A stretch of DNA of 38,679 nt from Acidocella sp. (GTDB lineage: Bacteria > Pseudomonadota > Alphaproteobacteria > Acetobacterales > Acetobacteraceae): positions 1 through 38,679 of the forward strand of contig JAMFRU010000079.1 in NCBI GenBank assembly GCA_026224875.1, given 5' to 3'. Position 1 is the stretch's first letter; every line of letters begins with the position of its first letter. Shown piece after piece: positions 1 to 7,825 of this stretch. Below the pieces are notes generated by a model, which had not been told where the DNA came from, made no database searches, and saw nothing but the letters and a program-made list of their open reading frames with translations. The position numbers were made by a program, and so were the translations under genes.

Positions 1-164
1 CCCCCTCGACCCCCACTGGGCCTGAGGCCCAGACCCCATTAGTTTTAAAGAATTGAAAAGGGCCCTGCCATCTCGCTGTTTCAACAGTCGGAGGCAGGGC
101 CCTTTTCAATTCTTAAGCTATCGGGGGTCTGGGGCCTCAGGCCCCAGCGGGGGGTCAAGGGGGG
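1..164. repeat. Long imperfect inverted repeat (about 69-base arms)
   Basis: Bases 1-69 are largely complementary to about 93-164, around a roughly 23-base centre. The innermost part (GGCCCTGCC at 61-69 against GGCAGGGCC at 93-101, extending through AAGAATTGAAAAG) pairs perfectly. Each arm also contains its own short palindrome, GGGCCTGAGGCCC-like on the left and GGGGCCTCAGGCCCC on the right. GC-rich nested palindromes of this sort are common between genes in Acetobacteraceae. No coding potential is seen. Confidence 0.75.
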
Positions 165-177
165 CAGAGCCCCCTTG
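156..177 (-). terminator. Hairpin after the minus-strand operon
   Basis: CAAGGGGGG pairs with CCCCCTTG around a short AGAG loop. It lies a few bases beyond the stop codon of the carboxymuconolactone-decarboxylase-like gene. Read on the minus strand there is no clear U-run after it, so termination is inferred from position and stability only. Confidence 0.45.
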
Positions 178-182
178 CCTTT

Positions 183-557
183 TTACCTCTCCGATTCCAG
201 CTTGTTGAGCATGAGCTCGAATTCGACGGCTTTGGGGAAGCCTTGGAAGACGGCGAATTGGAGGATGAATTCGCGTAGTTCTTCCATGGTGATGTCGCCG
301 CTGTCCAAGGCCGCTTTGGCGTAGGTGCGCATTGCCGTGGTGGCACCTGCTGCCGTTACGGCGGAGAGGGTGATCCAGCGGCGGGAGCGGCGGTCTAATC
401 CGGGGCGGTTCCAGACCTCCGCGAAGATGAAGTTTTGCGCGGCCTGGGTGAGCGGGGTGGTGGGCTCGGCCTGGGCTTCGAAGCCCAGGACCTCACGAAA
501 CGTATCGCGGCCGCGCTGGCCGCGCTCCGTGTGCTCAGCGTGGGCTGGGTCAGCCAT
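183..557 (-). CDS. Carboxymuconolactone decarboxylase family protein
   Basis: This 124-residue protein matches the size and helical make-up of the carboxymuconolactone decarboxylase (CMD/AhpD-like) family. Residues about 45-115 carry the family pattern: a NRPGLDRRSRRWITLSAV helix followed by an Ala-rich helix and a FAVFQGFPKAVEF segment. The AhpD-type CxxC redox pair is absent, so it resembles PcaC-like decarboxylases rather than peroxidase partners. The start ATG overlaps the stop of the upstream enoyl-CoA hydratase (TAATG), indicating translational coupling. Its neighbours suggest a role in ring or side-chain catabolism, but the family is functionally broad and genuine 4-carboxymuconolactone decarboxylation is not shown. 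It is last in the operon. Confidence 0.85.
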   Translation of the reverse strand: MADPAHAEHTERGQRGRDTFREVLGFEAQAEPTTPLTQAAQNFIFAEVWNRPGLDRRSRRWITLSAVTAAGATTAMRTYAKAALDSGDITMEELREFILQFAVFQGFPKAVEFELMLNKLESER

Positions 558-1360
558 TATTTCTTGCCGCCGACATTGGTGAGATGCTTGCGCATGTTTT
601 CGCTAAAATGCGGCGACATCATCAGCGTGGCGTTGGCCATGCGTTCTACGTGGCGGGCCTGGTCGCGGCTTACGTCGTTGCAGAGCTCAATAGCGAGTTT
701 GGCGGTGCCCATTTGTTCGCCGTCGTTTTTGGTGAGGTGGCGGCAGAATTCCAGGGCGCGTTCCTGGAAGCCTTCATCGGGGAAGACTTCGTGGACCAGG
801 CCCATGATTTCGGCTTTGCGGGCATCGGCGACGAAATTGCCCATGACGAGGTAACGGGTCCAGTGGGTGCCGACGATGCGGGTGAGGCGGGAGACACCGT
901 TGGAGGCTGGGAGCGAGCCGAATTTGCTTTCCGGAAAACTATATTTGGCGGACTCGGCTGCGATGCGGAAGTCGCAGGAGAGCGACATTTCCAGCCCGCC
1001 GCCGACGCAGGTGCCTTGGTGGGCAACGACGAATGGTTTTTCGATATGCTCCATTTCGTCATAGATGCGCTGCATGCCGTTGAGCTGGCGCCGGTGGTTT
1101 TCGCGTATGGCGGAGCCTTTGGTGTAGTCCGGCGGCGCGCCGCCGCCCTGGCGCAGGTCTGCGCCAGCGGAGAAATAGCGGCCGGTGGCGCGGATCAGCA
1201 TCACCATCAGTTCCGGCGTGTCGCGGAAGCGGTGGACCGCGGCTTCAAAAATTTCCATCGTCTGGCGGCTCAGCGCGTTCAGTTTTTCGGGCCGGTTGAG
1301 CGTGCAGATGAGGATGGCGCCATACTCTTCGACGAGCATATGCGGGGCTTCTTCGGTCAT
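557..1360 (-). CDS. Enoyl-CoA hydratase/isomerase family protein
   Basis: A 267-residue crotonase-fold protein. Residues 20-70 hold the LNRPEKLNALS and FSAGADL motifs that form the CoA pocket and first oxyanion-hole element. Residues about 115-160 hold the second oxyanion segment, VGGGLEMSLSCDF, then FPESKFGSLPASNG. E124 and E144 sit where the two catalytic glutamates of enoyl-CoA hydratases lie, so hydratase activity is plausible; isomerase or lyase roles are possible in this superfamily. AAGGA lies 9 bases before the ATG. The gene is between the ferredoxin and the CMD-like gene and overlaps the latter by one base. The substrate is unknown. Confidence 0.92.
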   Translation of the reverse strand: MTEEAPHMLVEEYGAILICTLNRPEKLNALSRQTMEIFEAAVHRFRDTPELMVMLIRATGRYFSAGADLRQGGGAPPDYTKGSAIRENHRRQLNGMQRIYDEMEHIEKPFVVAHQGTCVGGGLEMSLSCDFRIAAESAKYSFPESKFGSLPASNGVSRLTRIVGTHWTRYLVMGNFVADARKAEIMGLVHEVFPDEGFQERALEFCRHLTKNDGEQMGTAKLAIELCNDVSRDQARHVERMANATLMMSPHFSENMRKHLTNVGGKK

Positions 1361-1451
1361 TTCTTTATATCCTTAATATGCAAATGCGGCCTCCGCAGCG
1401 CGCGGCGCGGCGGCTGGCGTCAAAATTTCATGGGCAGGCTGGTCCAGTTGT

Positions 1452-1652
1452 TCAGGCTTTATCGTCTTCGACGAAAATGATGCGTTCGGGGCAGGCGCGG
1501 GCGCCGCGGCGGGCCAAAGCTTCTTCGCCTGGCGGCACGTCGAAGCCTTCGATGGCGATATAGCCTGCGTCATCGAGCGGATAGAGGTGCTCGGCGACGG
1601 CGTGGCAGCGGGCGTTACCGGTGCATTGGGCCTTCTCGATACGTATTTTCAT
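1452..1652 (-). CDS. Small ferredoxin, single [3Fe-4S]-type cluster
   Basis: With the start at 1652 this is a 66-residue acidic ferredoxin beginning MKIRIEK. An in-frame start at 1721 would add 23 residues that do not look like ferredoxin. The cluster cysteines are C10, C16 and C54 in a CTGNARC...ACPERI arrangement, with non-Cys where the second cysteine of a CxxCxxC site would be. That three-cysteine pattern is typical of [3Fe-4S] ferredoxins serving cytochrome P450s and other monooxygenases. It is first in the ferredoxin/hydratase/CMD operon, 91 bases before the hydratase. No P450 or reductase gene is present in the window, so its partner must be elsewhere. The ribosome site is weak (AAAGA). 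Confidence 0.82.
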   Translation of the reverse strand: MKIRIEKAQCTGNARCHAVAEHLYPLDDAGYIAIEGFDVPPGEEALARRGARACPERIIFVEDDKA

Positions 1653-2272
1653 GGCAACATCTTTCAATACAGAGCGATTACGGCCGTCCCGGAAGTTTTT
1701 CAGACCGAGTTTATTAGACATATTTGCGGACCACTAGAGCCGCAACCGGGTGGAGCGATCAATTGCCTTTGGCGGAAATCGCCCCTGCGATTTGGTTTTG
1801 CGGCGGAATGGCAAATCCGCGCGTCACGACAAGCGTCACGGCAAGCGTCACGGCAAAGTGATTACCATGGCGGGCCTTGATTATTATGATGGTTTTTCAG
1901 TGGATTGTAGAATACGGCGCGCGGGCCGGCATGACAGCGGGAGCGGGGGAGCGGGCCGTGCGGCATATGCCGCGATGTCAGCGTGCCAGCGCCCAGCCGC
2001 GTCCGGGTGCTGAGGCCTGTCTCAGCACCCACAGATGGTTAGGACGGTGGTGTTACCGTGGGTTGGCGGTGCGCGGCGGTGGTCCGTCCGTATTTCTTGC
2101 GGTGCAGCGTAGGGGTTCGGCCAAAAGCCCCAGGAAAAATGCCGCGAAAATAGGCCTTGGGCCATGTTGTCAATAGCGCGGTCCTGATGCATGTAAGGGC
2201 GCAACGCTACGTCCAGCCTGTACGCAGATACGGGAACTGTAAGGTTGGACAATAAATTTAAGAAGAGCCTGA
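1653..2272. other. Intergenic region between divergent operons
   Basis: No convincing gene is present: open frames here lack ribosome sites and family-like composition. It should contain the divergent promoters for the ferredoxin operon (minus) and the Ycf48-like gene (plus), though I cannot point to clear -35/-10 pairs. The only distinct structure is the 12-base tandem repeat at 1821-1856. Confidence 0.5.
1821..1856. repeat. 12-base tandem repeat, three copies
   Basis: GCGTCACGACAA is followed by two copies of GCGTCACGGCAA, with one mismatch in the first copy. It lies in the non-coding stretch between divergent operons. It could be a regulator-binding array or a simple slippage product. Confidence 0.8.
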
Positions 2273-3439
2273 ATGGAAACTGACAAGATAATGCTGCACC
2301 GCCGGACTGTGCTTTCATCGCTTTTGGGTGGGTTTTTGGGTGCCGGGATTCTGGGTGCCGGCGTTGCCACCATGCTGGCAGTGCCGGCTCAAGCCGATGT
2401 GCCGCAGTATCCGCAGCTGGCCGAACCGGCTTTGCCGGTGTTGAACCTCACCCGGCTGTATTTCATCGCCGGTGCATCCGCCGGGTCGCGCGTGTTCGCC
2501 GCCGGCGAGCAGGGCGTTATCATCTATTCAGATGATGCCGGGCAGACATGGCACCAGGCGAAGGTGCCCGTGAGCGCCACCCTCACCTCCATTGCCTTTG
2601 CCAGCCCCAAAGTCGGCTGGGCCACCGGCGCGCTGGGCGTGATCCTCAAAACCGAGGATGGCGGCGTGACCTGGGTGAAGCAGCTCGACGGCGTTGGCGA
2701 GATCGCGCTGATGAACACGGCGACGCAGGCTTATGTCGCGGCACAAAAGCCTGGCGACGATGCGGCGGACCACGCCACGCGCCGCGCGCAGATTCTGAGC
2801 GGTCAGGGCCCGGACAAGCCATTTTTGTCGCTGCTGCCGGTGAGCGAGACCGAGATTTTTGCGTTCGGCACCTATCGTTTTGCCGAGCACAGCACCGATG
2901 GCGGCAAGACCTGGGTAGACTGGAGCATGAATATCGGCGACCCGGTTGCCCAGAATATCTATGGCGCGGCGGCGATCGGCGGGGCTTATTACCTCACCTC
3001 CGAAACGGGGCTGATCTTCAAATCGACCGATGGCGGCCAGACCTTCCCGCAGCTGACGCAGGTTAACGCCGCCAACCCCGCCACGCTGTTCGGTATTATG
3101 GATACCGGCGCCGGCGGCGTTCTGGCTTACGGTGTGGCAGGCGAGATGTATCTCAGCACCGACCAGGGCAAGACCTGGAACGCGGTGAATTTCCCCGGCA
3201 CGTCGAACGTGAATGCGGTGATCAGCCTGGCCAATGGCGCCTTGCTGGTGGCGGGCGATTCCGGCGGAGGCCTGTGGATGAGCAAGGACCATGGCAAAAC
3301 GTTCACCCTGATGCAGCGCAACCCGGTTATGGGCATTAACACGCTGCTGCCGACAGGGCCGGAAAGCTTCCTGATCCTGTCCAGCGTCGGCGTGTTTCCG
3401 GTTGATTTGTCTACGATGCAAGGGAAGATGCAAGGTTAG
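2273..3439 (+). CDS. Exported Ycf48-like / BNR-repeat beta-propeller protein
   Basis: A 388-residue protein with an N-terminal signal. R10-R11 precede a hydrophobic stretch (14-37) ending in AQA, so cleavage after A41 is likely; the RRTVLS context could be a weak Tat signal. The mature part repeats an Asp-box/BNR motif (SDDAGQTW, TEDGGVTW, STDGGKTW, STDGGQTF, STDQGKTW, SKDHGKTF), the hallmark of Ycf48/photosystem II stability factor HCF136-like propellers. In heterotrophs this family is not photosynthetic and is often encoded beside an MMPL-type RND transporter, as here 168 bases downstream. It is therefore probably a periplasmic partner of that transporter. AAGAAG lies upstream of the chosen ATG. 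Confidence 0.88.
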   Translation: METDKIMLHRRTVLSSLLGGFLGAGILGAGVATMLAVPAQADVPQYPQLAEPALPVLNLTRLYFIAGASAGSRVFAAGEQGVIIYSDDAGQTWHQAKVPVSATLTSIAFASPKVGWATGALGVILKTEDGGVTWVKQLDGVGEIALMNTATQAYVAAQKPGDDAADHATRRAQILSGQGPDKPFLSLLPVSETEIFAFGTYRFAEHSTDGGKTWVDWSMNIGDPVAQNIYGAAAIGGAYYLTSETGLIFKSTDGGQTFPQLTQVNAANPATLFGIMDTGAGGVLAYGVAGEMYLSTDQGKTWNAVNFPGTSNVNAVISLANGALLVAGDSGGGLWMSKDHGKTFTLMQRNPVMGINTLLPTGPESFLILSSVGVFPVDLSTMQGKMQG

Positions 3440-3496
3440 ACTTGTATGTTCCCGATGCGGGCCCGCGCGGGGAGCGGGGCCGCGTGCCATGGCGCT

Positions 3497-3544
3497 GCGA
3501 TGCCGTGGCACAGTGATGCCATGGCACGGTGATACTGTGACACG
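3497..3544. repeat. 16-base imperfect tandem repeat, three copies
   Basis: Units start at 3497, 3513 and 3529 (GCGATGCCGTGGCACA, GTGATGCCATGGCACG, GTGATACTGTGACACG). The middle unit contains the perfect palindrome TGCCATGGCA. The array occupies the gap between the Ycf48-like and RND genes and ends about 64 bases before the chosen RND start. A cis-regulatory role is possible but unproven. Confidence 0.75.
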
Positions 3545-3607
3545 CCCCCGCGATTGTTAACGAGACCGGGCCGGGGAGGCCCGGCGAAGAAGAGGAATTG
3601 GGTTAAG

Positions 3608-5995
3608 TTGGATAGACCAAGTACCGCACCCGTCATCGCCAACCTGGACGATTTCGATAAGGGGTCAGGATCCCTCGTCGAGCGCGTTCTGTTCAATAAT
3701 CGCCCGATCATCATGATCATCTGCGCGATCGCCACGCTCTTTCTGGGGTTTGAGGCGACGAAGGTCCGGCTATCGGCCGATTATTCGCAGATGATCCCGG
3801 TGCATCAATCCTATATCGTCAACTACCTCAACCATTATGACGATCTATCGACCTCTTCGAACGCCGTGCAGGTGGCGGTGGTCGCCAACAACGGCACCAT
3901 CCTGGATGCGCATTATCTGCAAGTGCTGCAGAATCTCAGCAGCGAGGTATATCTGCTGCCGGGCGTTAACCGCCCGTTCATGCAATCGCTGTGGAGCCCG
4001 CAGACCACCTGGCAGCTGGTAACGCCGGACGGCATTACCGGCGACCGCGTGATGGACCAGAATTATGACGGTTCGCCGGCCGCATTGCAGAAGGTGGCAA
4101 CGCATATTCAAAATGCCGGCATCATCGGCACGCTGGTCGGGCTCGATTATAAATCCTCGATGATCAATGCGCCGCTGTTGCTGAATGTGGGCGGGCAGCC
4201 GCTCGATTACGGCCAGCTGGCCAAGCAGTTCAACGAATTGCGCAAGAAATACAACAGCCAGGGTGTTACGCTGCACATCATCGGTTTCGCGATGGTCGTG
4301 GGCGACATGATCAACGGCATCGATGAGATTCTCGGCTTCTTCCTGGTCTCGATCATCATCACCACGCTGATGCTGTACTGGTACACGCGCTGTATACGCT
4401 CCACCGCACTTGTGGTGACCGCCTCGCTCACCGCCGTGGTGTGGCAGATGGGCATTCTGGCGCTGCTCGGCCTGGACCTTACGCCGTACTCCGTGCTGGT
4501 GCCGTTCCTGGTGTTCGCCATAGGCATGAGCCATGGCGCGCAGAAAATGAACGGCGTGATGCAGGATATCGGCCGTGGCACGCATAGGCTTGTCGCCGCG
4601 CGCTACACCTTCCGCCGCCTGTTCCTGGCGGGCTTTGTGGCATTGGTGTGCGATGCAACCAGCTTTGCCGTGCTGATGGTGATCCGCATCGGCGCGATCC
4701 AGCAGCTGGCGACGGTGGCGACCATCGGTGTGGCACTGCTCGTCATCACCAACCTCATCCTCATCCCGATCACGCTGAGCTATATCGGCGTGAACCCGCT
4801 GGCGGCCGAGCGCAGCCAGCGCACGGGCGTTAATTACACCAGCAAGCGCAACCCGGTCTGGGCATTCCTGGATTTGTTTACGCGTAAGCGCTGGGCGGCG
4901 GCGGCCATTGTGGTTTCCTTGGTGGTTGCTGGTGTCGGCTATTATGTCGGCCGCAATGTGCAGATCGGCGATCTCGACCCCGGTGCGCCGGAGCTGCGCC
5001 AGTCCTCGCAATATAATAAGGACAATGCGTTCATCATCCAGCATTATGCCGTCGGCAGTGATTCAATGGTGGTGATGGTCGATACGCCGCCTGGCAGCTG
5101 CCTGGATTACCCGACGCTCTCCACCTTGGACCGGCTGCAGTGGCAACTGCAGCAGATGCCGCAGGTGAAGTCGGCTTCTTCGGTGTCGTTGCTGGTGTCC
5201 TATATCGTGTCCGGCCTGACCGAGGGTTCGCCGAAATGGTTCGGGATCGAGCCGGATCCTGACCTGAATTATCAGACCCAGCTTGCCATGCCACGCACGG
5301 TGATGAATTTCGACTGCTCGTTCGTCCCGCTCAATATCTCGCTGGTGGACCATAAAGCGGCAACGTTGGATGCCGTGGTGAATGCTGCGCATGCGTTCAT
5401 CGTTGATCCGGCCAATCAAGGGCCCGGCTTCAAAATGTCGCTGCTGGGTGGCAATGCCGGCGTGGAGGCGGCAACCAACATCGTGGTGGCGCAGGCCAAT
5501 ACCATCATGCTGGTGCTGATCTACACGGTCGTCGTCATCTTCTGCTTCATCGCCTTTAAATCCTGGCGCGCGGTGCTGTGCGCCATCATCCCGCTGGTTA
5601 TCACCTCGATCCTGGCGCAGGCGCTGATGGTGTGGCTGCATATCGGCATCAAGGTGGCCACACTGCCGGTCTCGGCTTTGGGTGTGGGTATCGGCGTGGA
5701 TTACGCGCTCTATGTGCTGAGCATTCTGCTGCGCTTCCTGCGTGGCGGCCTGCCGCTCTCGGAAGCCTATTATGAGACGCTGATGTCCACCGGTAAGGTC
5801 GTGCTGTTGACCGGATTTACCCTGGCGCTTGGCGTGAGCACCTGGATTTTCGCGCCGATCAAGTTCCAGGCGGATATGGGGCTACTGCTCGCCTTCATGT
5901 TCCTGTGGAACATGCTGGGGGCGATGATTCTGCTGCCCGCGCTGGCCTGCTTCCTGCTGCCGCCCCGGCTGTTTGTGAAGCCGGCTGCTGAGTAA
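3608..5995 (+). CDS. RND superfamily transporter, MMPL type
   Basis: About 795 residues with the classical RND layout: one membrane helix near the N-terminus (LIMII-type segment before DYSQMIP), a large periplasmic loop, a bundle of five helices, then the same pattern repeated (helix around RKRWAAAAIVV, second loop, five C-terminal helices). Both halves have the helix-4 motif region (FAIGMSHGAQ, GVGIGVDYALYVL). The length and two-half structure fit single-chain MMPL/HpnN-type exporters or lipid transporters rather than tripartite AcrB pumps (about 1040 residues). The start is uncertain: TTG at 3608 has AGAGGA 11-14 bases upstream, and TTG at 3554 is the far alternative; no ATG precedes the first helix. 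Its pairing with the Ycf48-like gene suggests hydrophobic-substrate traffic across the envelope. Confidence 0.9.
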   Translation: MDRPSTAPVIANLDDFDKGSGSLVERVLFNNRPIIMIICAIATLFLGFEATKVRLSADYSQMIPVHQSYIVNYLNHYDDLSTSSNAVQVAVVANNGTILDAHYLQVLQNLSSEVYLLPGVNRPFMQSLWSPQTTWQLVTPDGITGDRVMDQNYDGSPAALQKVATHIQNAGIIGTLVGLDYKSSMINAPLLLNVGGQPLDYGQLAKQFNELRKKYNSQGVTLHIIGFAMVVGDMINGIDEILGFFLVSIIITTLMLYWYTRCIRSTALVVTASLTAVVWQMGILALLGLDLTPYSVLVPFLVFAIGMSHGAQKMNGVMQDIGRGTHRLVAARYTFRRLFLAGFVALVCDATSFAVLMVIRIGAIQQLATVATIGVALLVITNLILIPITLSYIGVNPLAAERSQRTGVNYTSKRNPVWAFLDLFTRKRWAAAAIVVSLVVAGVGYYVGRNVQIGDLDPGAPELRQSSQYNKDNAFIIQHYAVGSDSMVVMVDTPPGSCLDYPTLSTLDRLQWQLQQMPQVKSASSVSLLVSYIVSGLTEGSPKWFGIEPDPDLNYQTQLAMPRTVMNFDCSFVPLNISLVDHKAATLDAVVNAAHAFIVDPANQGPGFKMSLLGGNAGVEAATNIVVAQANTIMLVLIYTVVVIFCFIAFKSWRAVLCAIIPLVITSILAQALMVWLHIGIKVATLPVSALGVGIGVDYALYVLSILLRFLRGGLPLSEAYYETLMSTGKVVLLTGFTLALGVSTWIFAPIKFQADMGLLLAFMFLWNMLGAMILLPALACFLLPPRLFVKPAAE

Positions 5996-6005
5996 GGGTG
6001 CTGGA

Positions 6006-6029
6006 CAAGGGGGGCTTCGGCCCCCCTTG
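6006..6029 (+). terminator. Strong hairpin after the RND gene
   Basis: CAAGGGGGGC and GCCCCCCTTG form a perfect 10-base-pair stem closed by a TTCG tetraloop, 11 bases after the RND stop codon. There is no U-run. Position and stability favour transcript end formation. Confidence 0.7.
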
Positions 6030-6254
6030 CTCGTATAGGGCTGCTTGTACTGGACATGCGGGTAATCCCGGAACGCCATCTACAAGGCGGGAATGCAGCT
6101 TGGGGCTGGTGTTTATCGTGGCGACGATACCTCCCGCCCTTGCGAAAAGCGACGCTGTACCGGTTATGGGGTTGCCTTATAGCTTAAGAGATGGCAACCG
6201 CCGGGTGGCGGCAGATAAAATCATTCAATCGTCTCCAGGGTAGGATTGTTCGCG

Positions 6255-7481
6255 ATGACACAGGTTATGAAGGGTATTCGGGTACTTGAGGTGGCACAGT
6301 TCACCTTTGTGCCGGCAGCAGGCGGTGTGCTGGCCGATTGGGGTGCCGATGTCATCAAGATCGAGCATCCCGTGCGCGGCGATACGCAGCGCGGCTTCAT
6401 CAACCTGGGCGGCCAAAATTTGAACCCCCTGCGCAATGGCATGATGGAACACCCCAACCGCGGCAAGCGCAGCGTCGGTGTGGATATCTCGACCAAGGAA
6501 GGCCAGGAGGTGATCTATGAGATCGCCAAAACCGCCGATGTGTTCCTGACCAACTACCTCCCGGCCTCGCGCCAGAAGAACAAGATAGACATCGAGCACA
6601 TCCGTGCCGCCAACCCGAACATTATTTACGCCCGCGGCTCGGCCTATGGCGACAAGGGCGACGAACGCGAGGTCGGCGGTTTTGACGGCACCGCGTTCTG
6701 GACCCGCAGCGGCATCGCCCATGCGTTGACCCCGCCGGAAATTCCGGGCGTGCTCGGCCAGGTCGGGCCGGCTTTTGGTGATTCGATTGGCGCGATGTTC
6801 ACCGCTGGCGCCATCTCGGCGGCACTGTTCCACCGCGAGCGCACCGGCGAGGCGACTGAAATCGACAATTCGCTGATGAGCACGGCCTGGTGGGCCTGCG
6901 GCATGAGCATCATCCAGGCGATTGAATCTGGTGTTACGCCGCGCGCGGCCATGCCGAGGTCCGGTGCTTCGCCGGGCAACCCGTTCATGGGCAATTACAC
7001 CTGTGCCGATGGCGGCGTGATCAACATGTGTACGCTCACCCCCGGCCCCTATATCCGTGACTTCTTCAACCATCTCGGCCGGCCCGAGCTGGCCGATGAC
7101 CCGCGCTTCTCCGAGGCGCGCGCGCTTATGACCAATTGGGCGGCGGCCGCCGGGATTATCGTCGAGGCGTTCGGCTCCAAGCCGTTCACCTATTGGCGCG
7201 AGCATCTGCGGACCTACAAGGGCCAATGGGCACCGGCGCAGAGCATACTCGAGCTTGCCAGCGACCCGCAGGCGCTGGCCAACGACATGATCATCGAGGT
7301 CGAGGTTGTGGACGGCGGGCCGCCGATGAAGATTGTGCGCAACCCGATCCAGTTCAACCACGAGCCGGTGGTGACCACCCGCGCGCCGCAGGCCTCCGAA
7401 CATACCGAGACTTTCCTGATGGAACTTGGGATGGAATGGGATAAGATTGAGGCGCTTAAGGCGGCCGGCGCGATCGCTTGA
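6255..7481 (+). CDS. Family III CoA-transferase (CaiB/BaiF)
   Basis: 408 residues from ATG 6255, chosen because AGGA lies 9 bases upstream; TTG 6246 is the alternative. The N-terminal [20 protein letters not shown] and [15 protein letters not shown] are the family III hallmark. D176 in the AFGDSIGAM motif matches the catalytic aspartate that forms the aspartyl-CoA anhydride in formyl-CoA transferase. The enzyme would move CoA between an acyl-CoA donor and a free acid in the cytoplasm. It leads a run with the 97-residue protein, acyl-CoA synthetase and amidohydrolase, all close-spaced on one strand. The substrate cannot be read from sequence. Confidence 0.93.
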   Translation: MTQVMKGIRVLEVAQFTFVPAAGGVLADWGADVIKIEHPVRGDTQRGFINLGGQNLNPLRNGMMEHPNRGKRSVGVDISTKEGQEVIYEIAKTADVFLTNYLPASRQKNKIDIEHIRAANPNIIYARGSAYGDKGDEREVGGFDGTAFWTRSGIAHALTPPEIPGVLGQVGPAFGDSIGAMFTAGAISAALFHRERTGEATEIDNSLMSTAWWACGMSIIQAIESGVTPRAAMPRSGASPGNPFMGNYTCADGGVINMCTLTPGPYIRDFFNHLGRPELADDPRFSEARALMTNWAAAAGIIVEAFGSKPFTYWREHLRTYKGQWAPAQSILELASDPQALANDMIIEVEVVDGGPPMKIVRNPIQFNHEPVVTTRAPQASEHTETFLMELGMEWDKIEALKAAGAIA

Positions 7482-7519
7482 AGCGAGTGCTTAGTAAGAC
7501 CCAGATACGGAGAGAGACT

Positions 7520-7813
7520 TTGAAAGCCGGAATGAAACTGAAGAGTGCGGTGTGCGATACCGAGGTGCTGGTGGTGAAAGTGCCGGCTGCCGGGGTTCTG
7601 GCTTGCGGCGGCGCGCCGATGGTGGCCGAACGGGCTGCTGAGAAAGGGGTGATCGACCCGGCCTTTGCCGAGACCACCAAGATGGGCAAGCGCTATACCG
7701 ATGCCACGGCGACACTCGAAGTGCTGTGCATAAAGCCGGGTGCAGGCTCGCTGTCGCTGGACGGGGTTGCCTTGCACCTCAAGGACGCCAAACCGCTGCC
7801 ATCATCTGATTGA
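7520..7813 (+). CDS. Small protein of unknown function in the CoA operon
   Basis: 97 residues if TTG 7520 is used; GGAGAGAG (7509-7516) is correctly placed for it, whereas ATG 7532 would be 19 bases from that site. The sequence is mostly short beta-like segments (KSAVCDTEVLVVKVP, GVLACGGAPM) with two cysteines, C26 and C38, in the TTG numbering. It has no signal peptide or membrane helix. I do not recognise a named family. Its place 38 bases after the CoA-transferase stop and 12 bases before the synthetase start implies co-expression. It might be an accessory or ligand-binding subunit for one of these enzymes, but this is context only. Confidence 0.7.
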   Translation: MKAGMKLKSAVCDTEVLVVKVPAAGVLACGGAPMVAERAAEKGVIDPAFAETTKMGKRYTDATATLEVLCIKPGAGSLSLDGVALHLKDAKPLPSSD

Positions 7814-7825
7814 GGTTTTTGCCCC

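Noticed and set aside
2528-5044. Long minus-strand frames over the Ycf48-like and RND genes
   Set aside because: His/Arg/Gln-rich shadow translations; the plus-strand proteins have clear domains and a signal peptide.
5998-6243. 81-codon frame between the RND and CoA-transferase genes
   Set aside because: It begins inside the terminator hairpin and has no ribosome site or family character.
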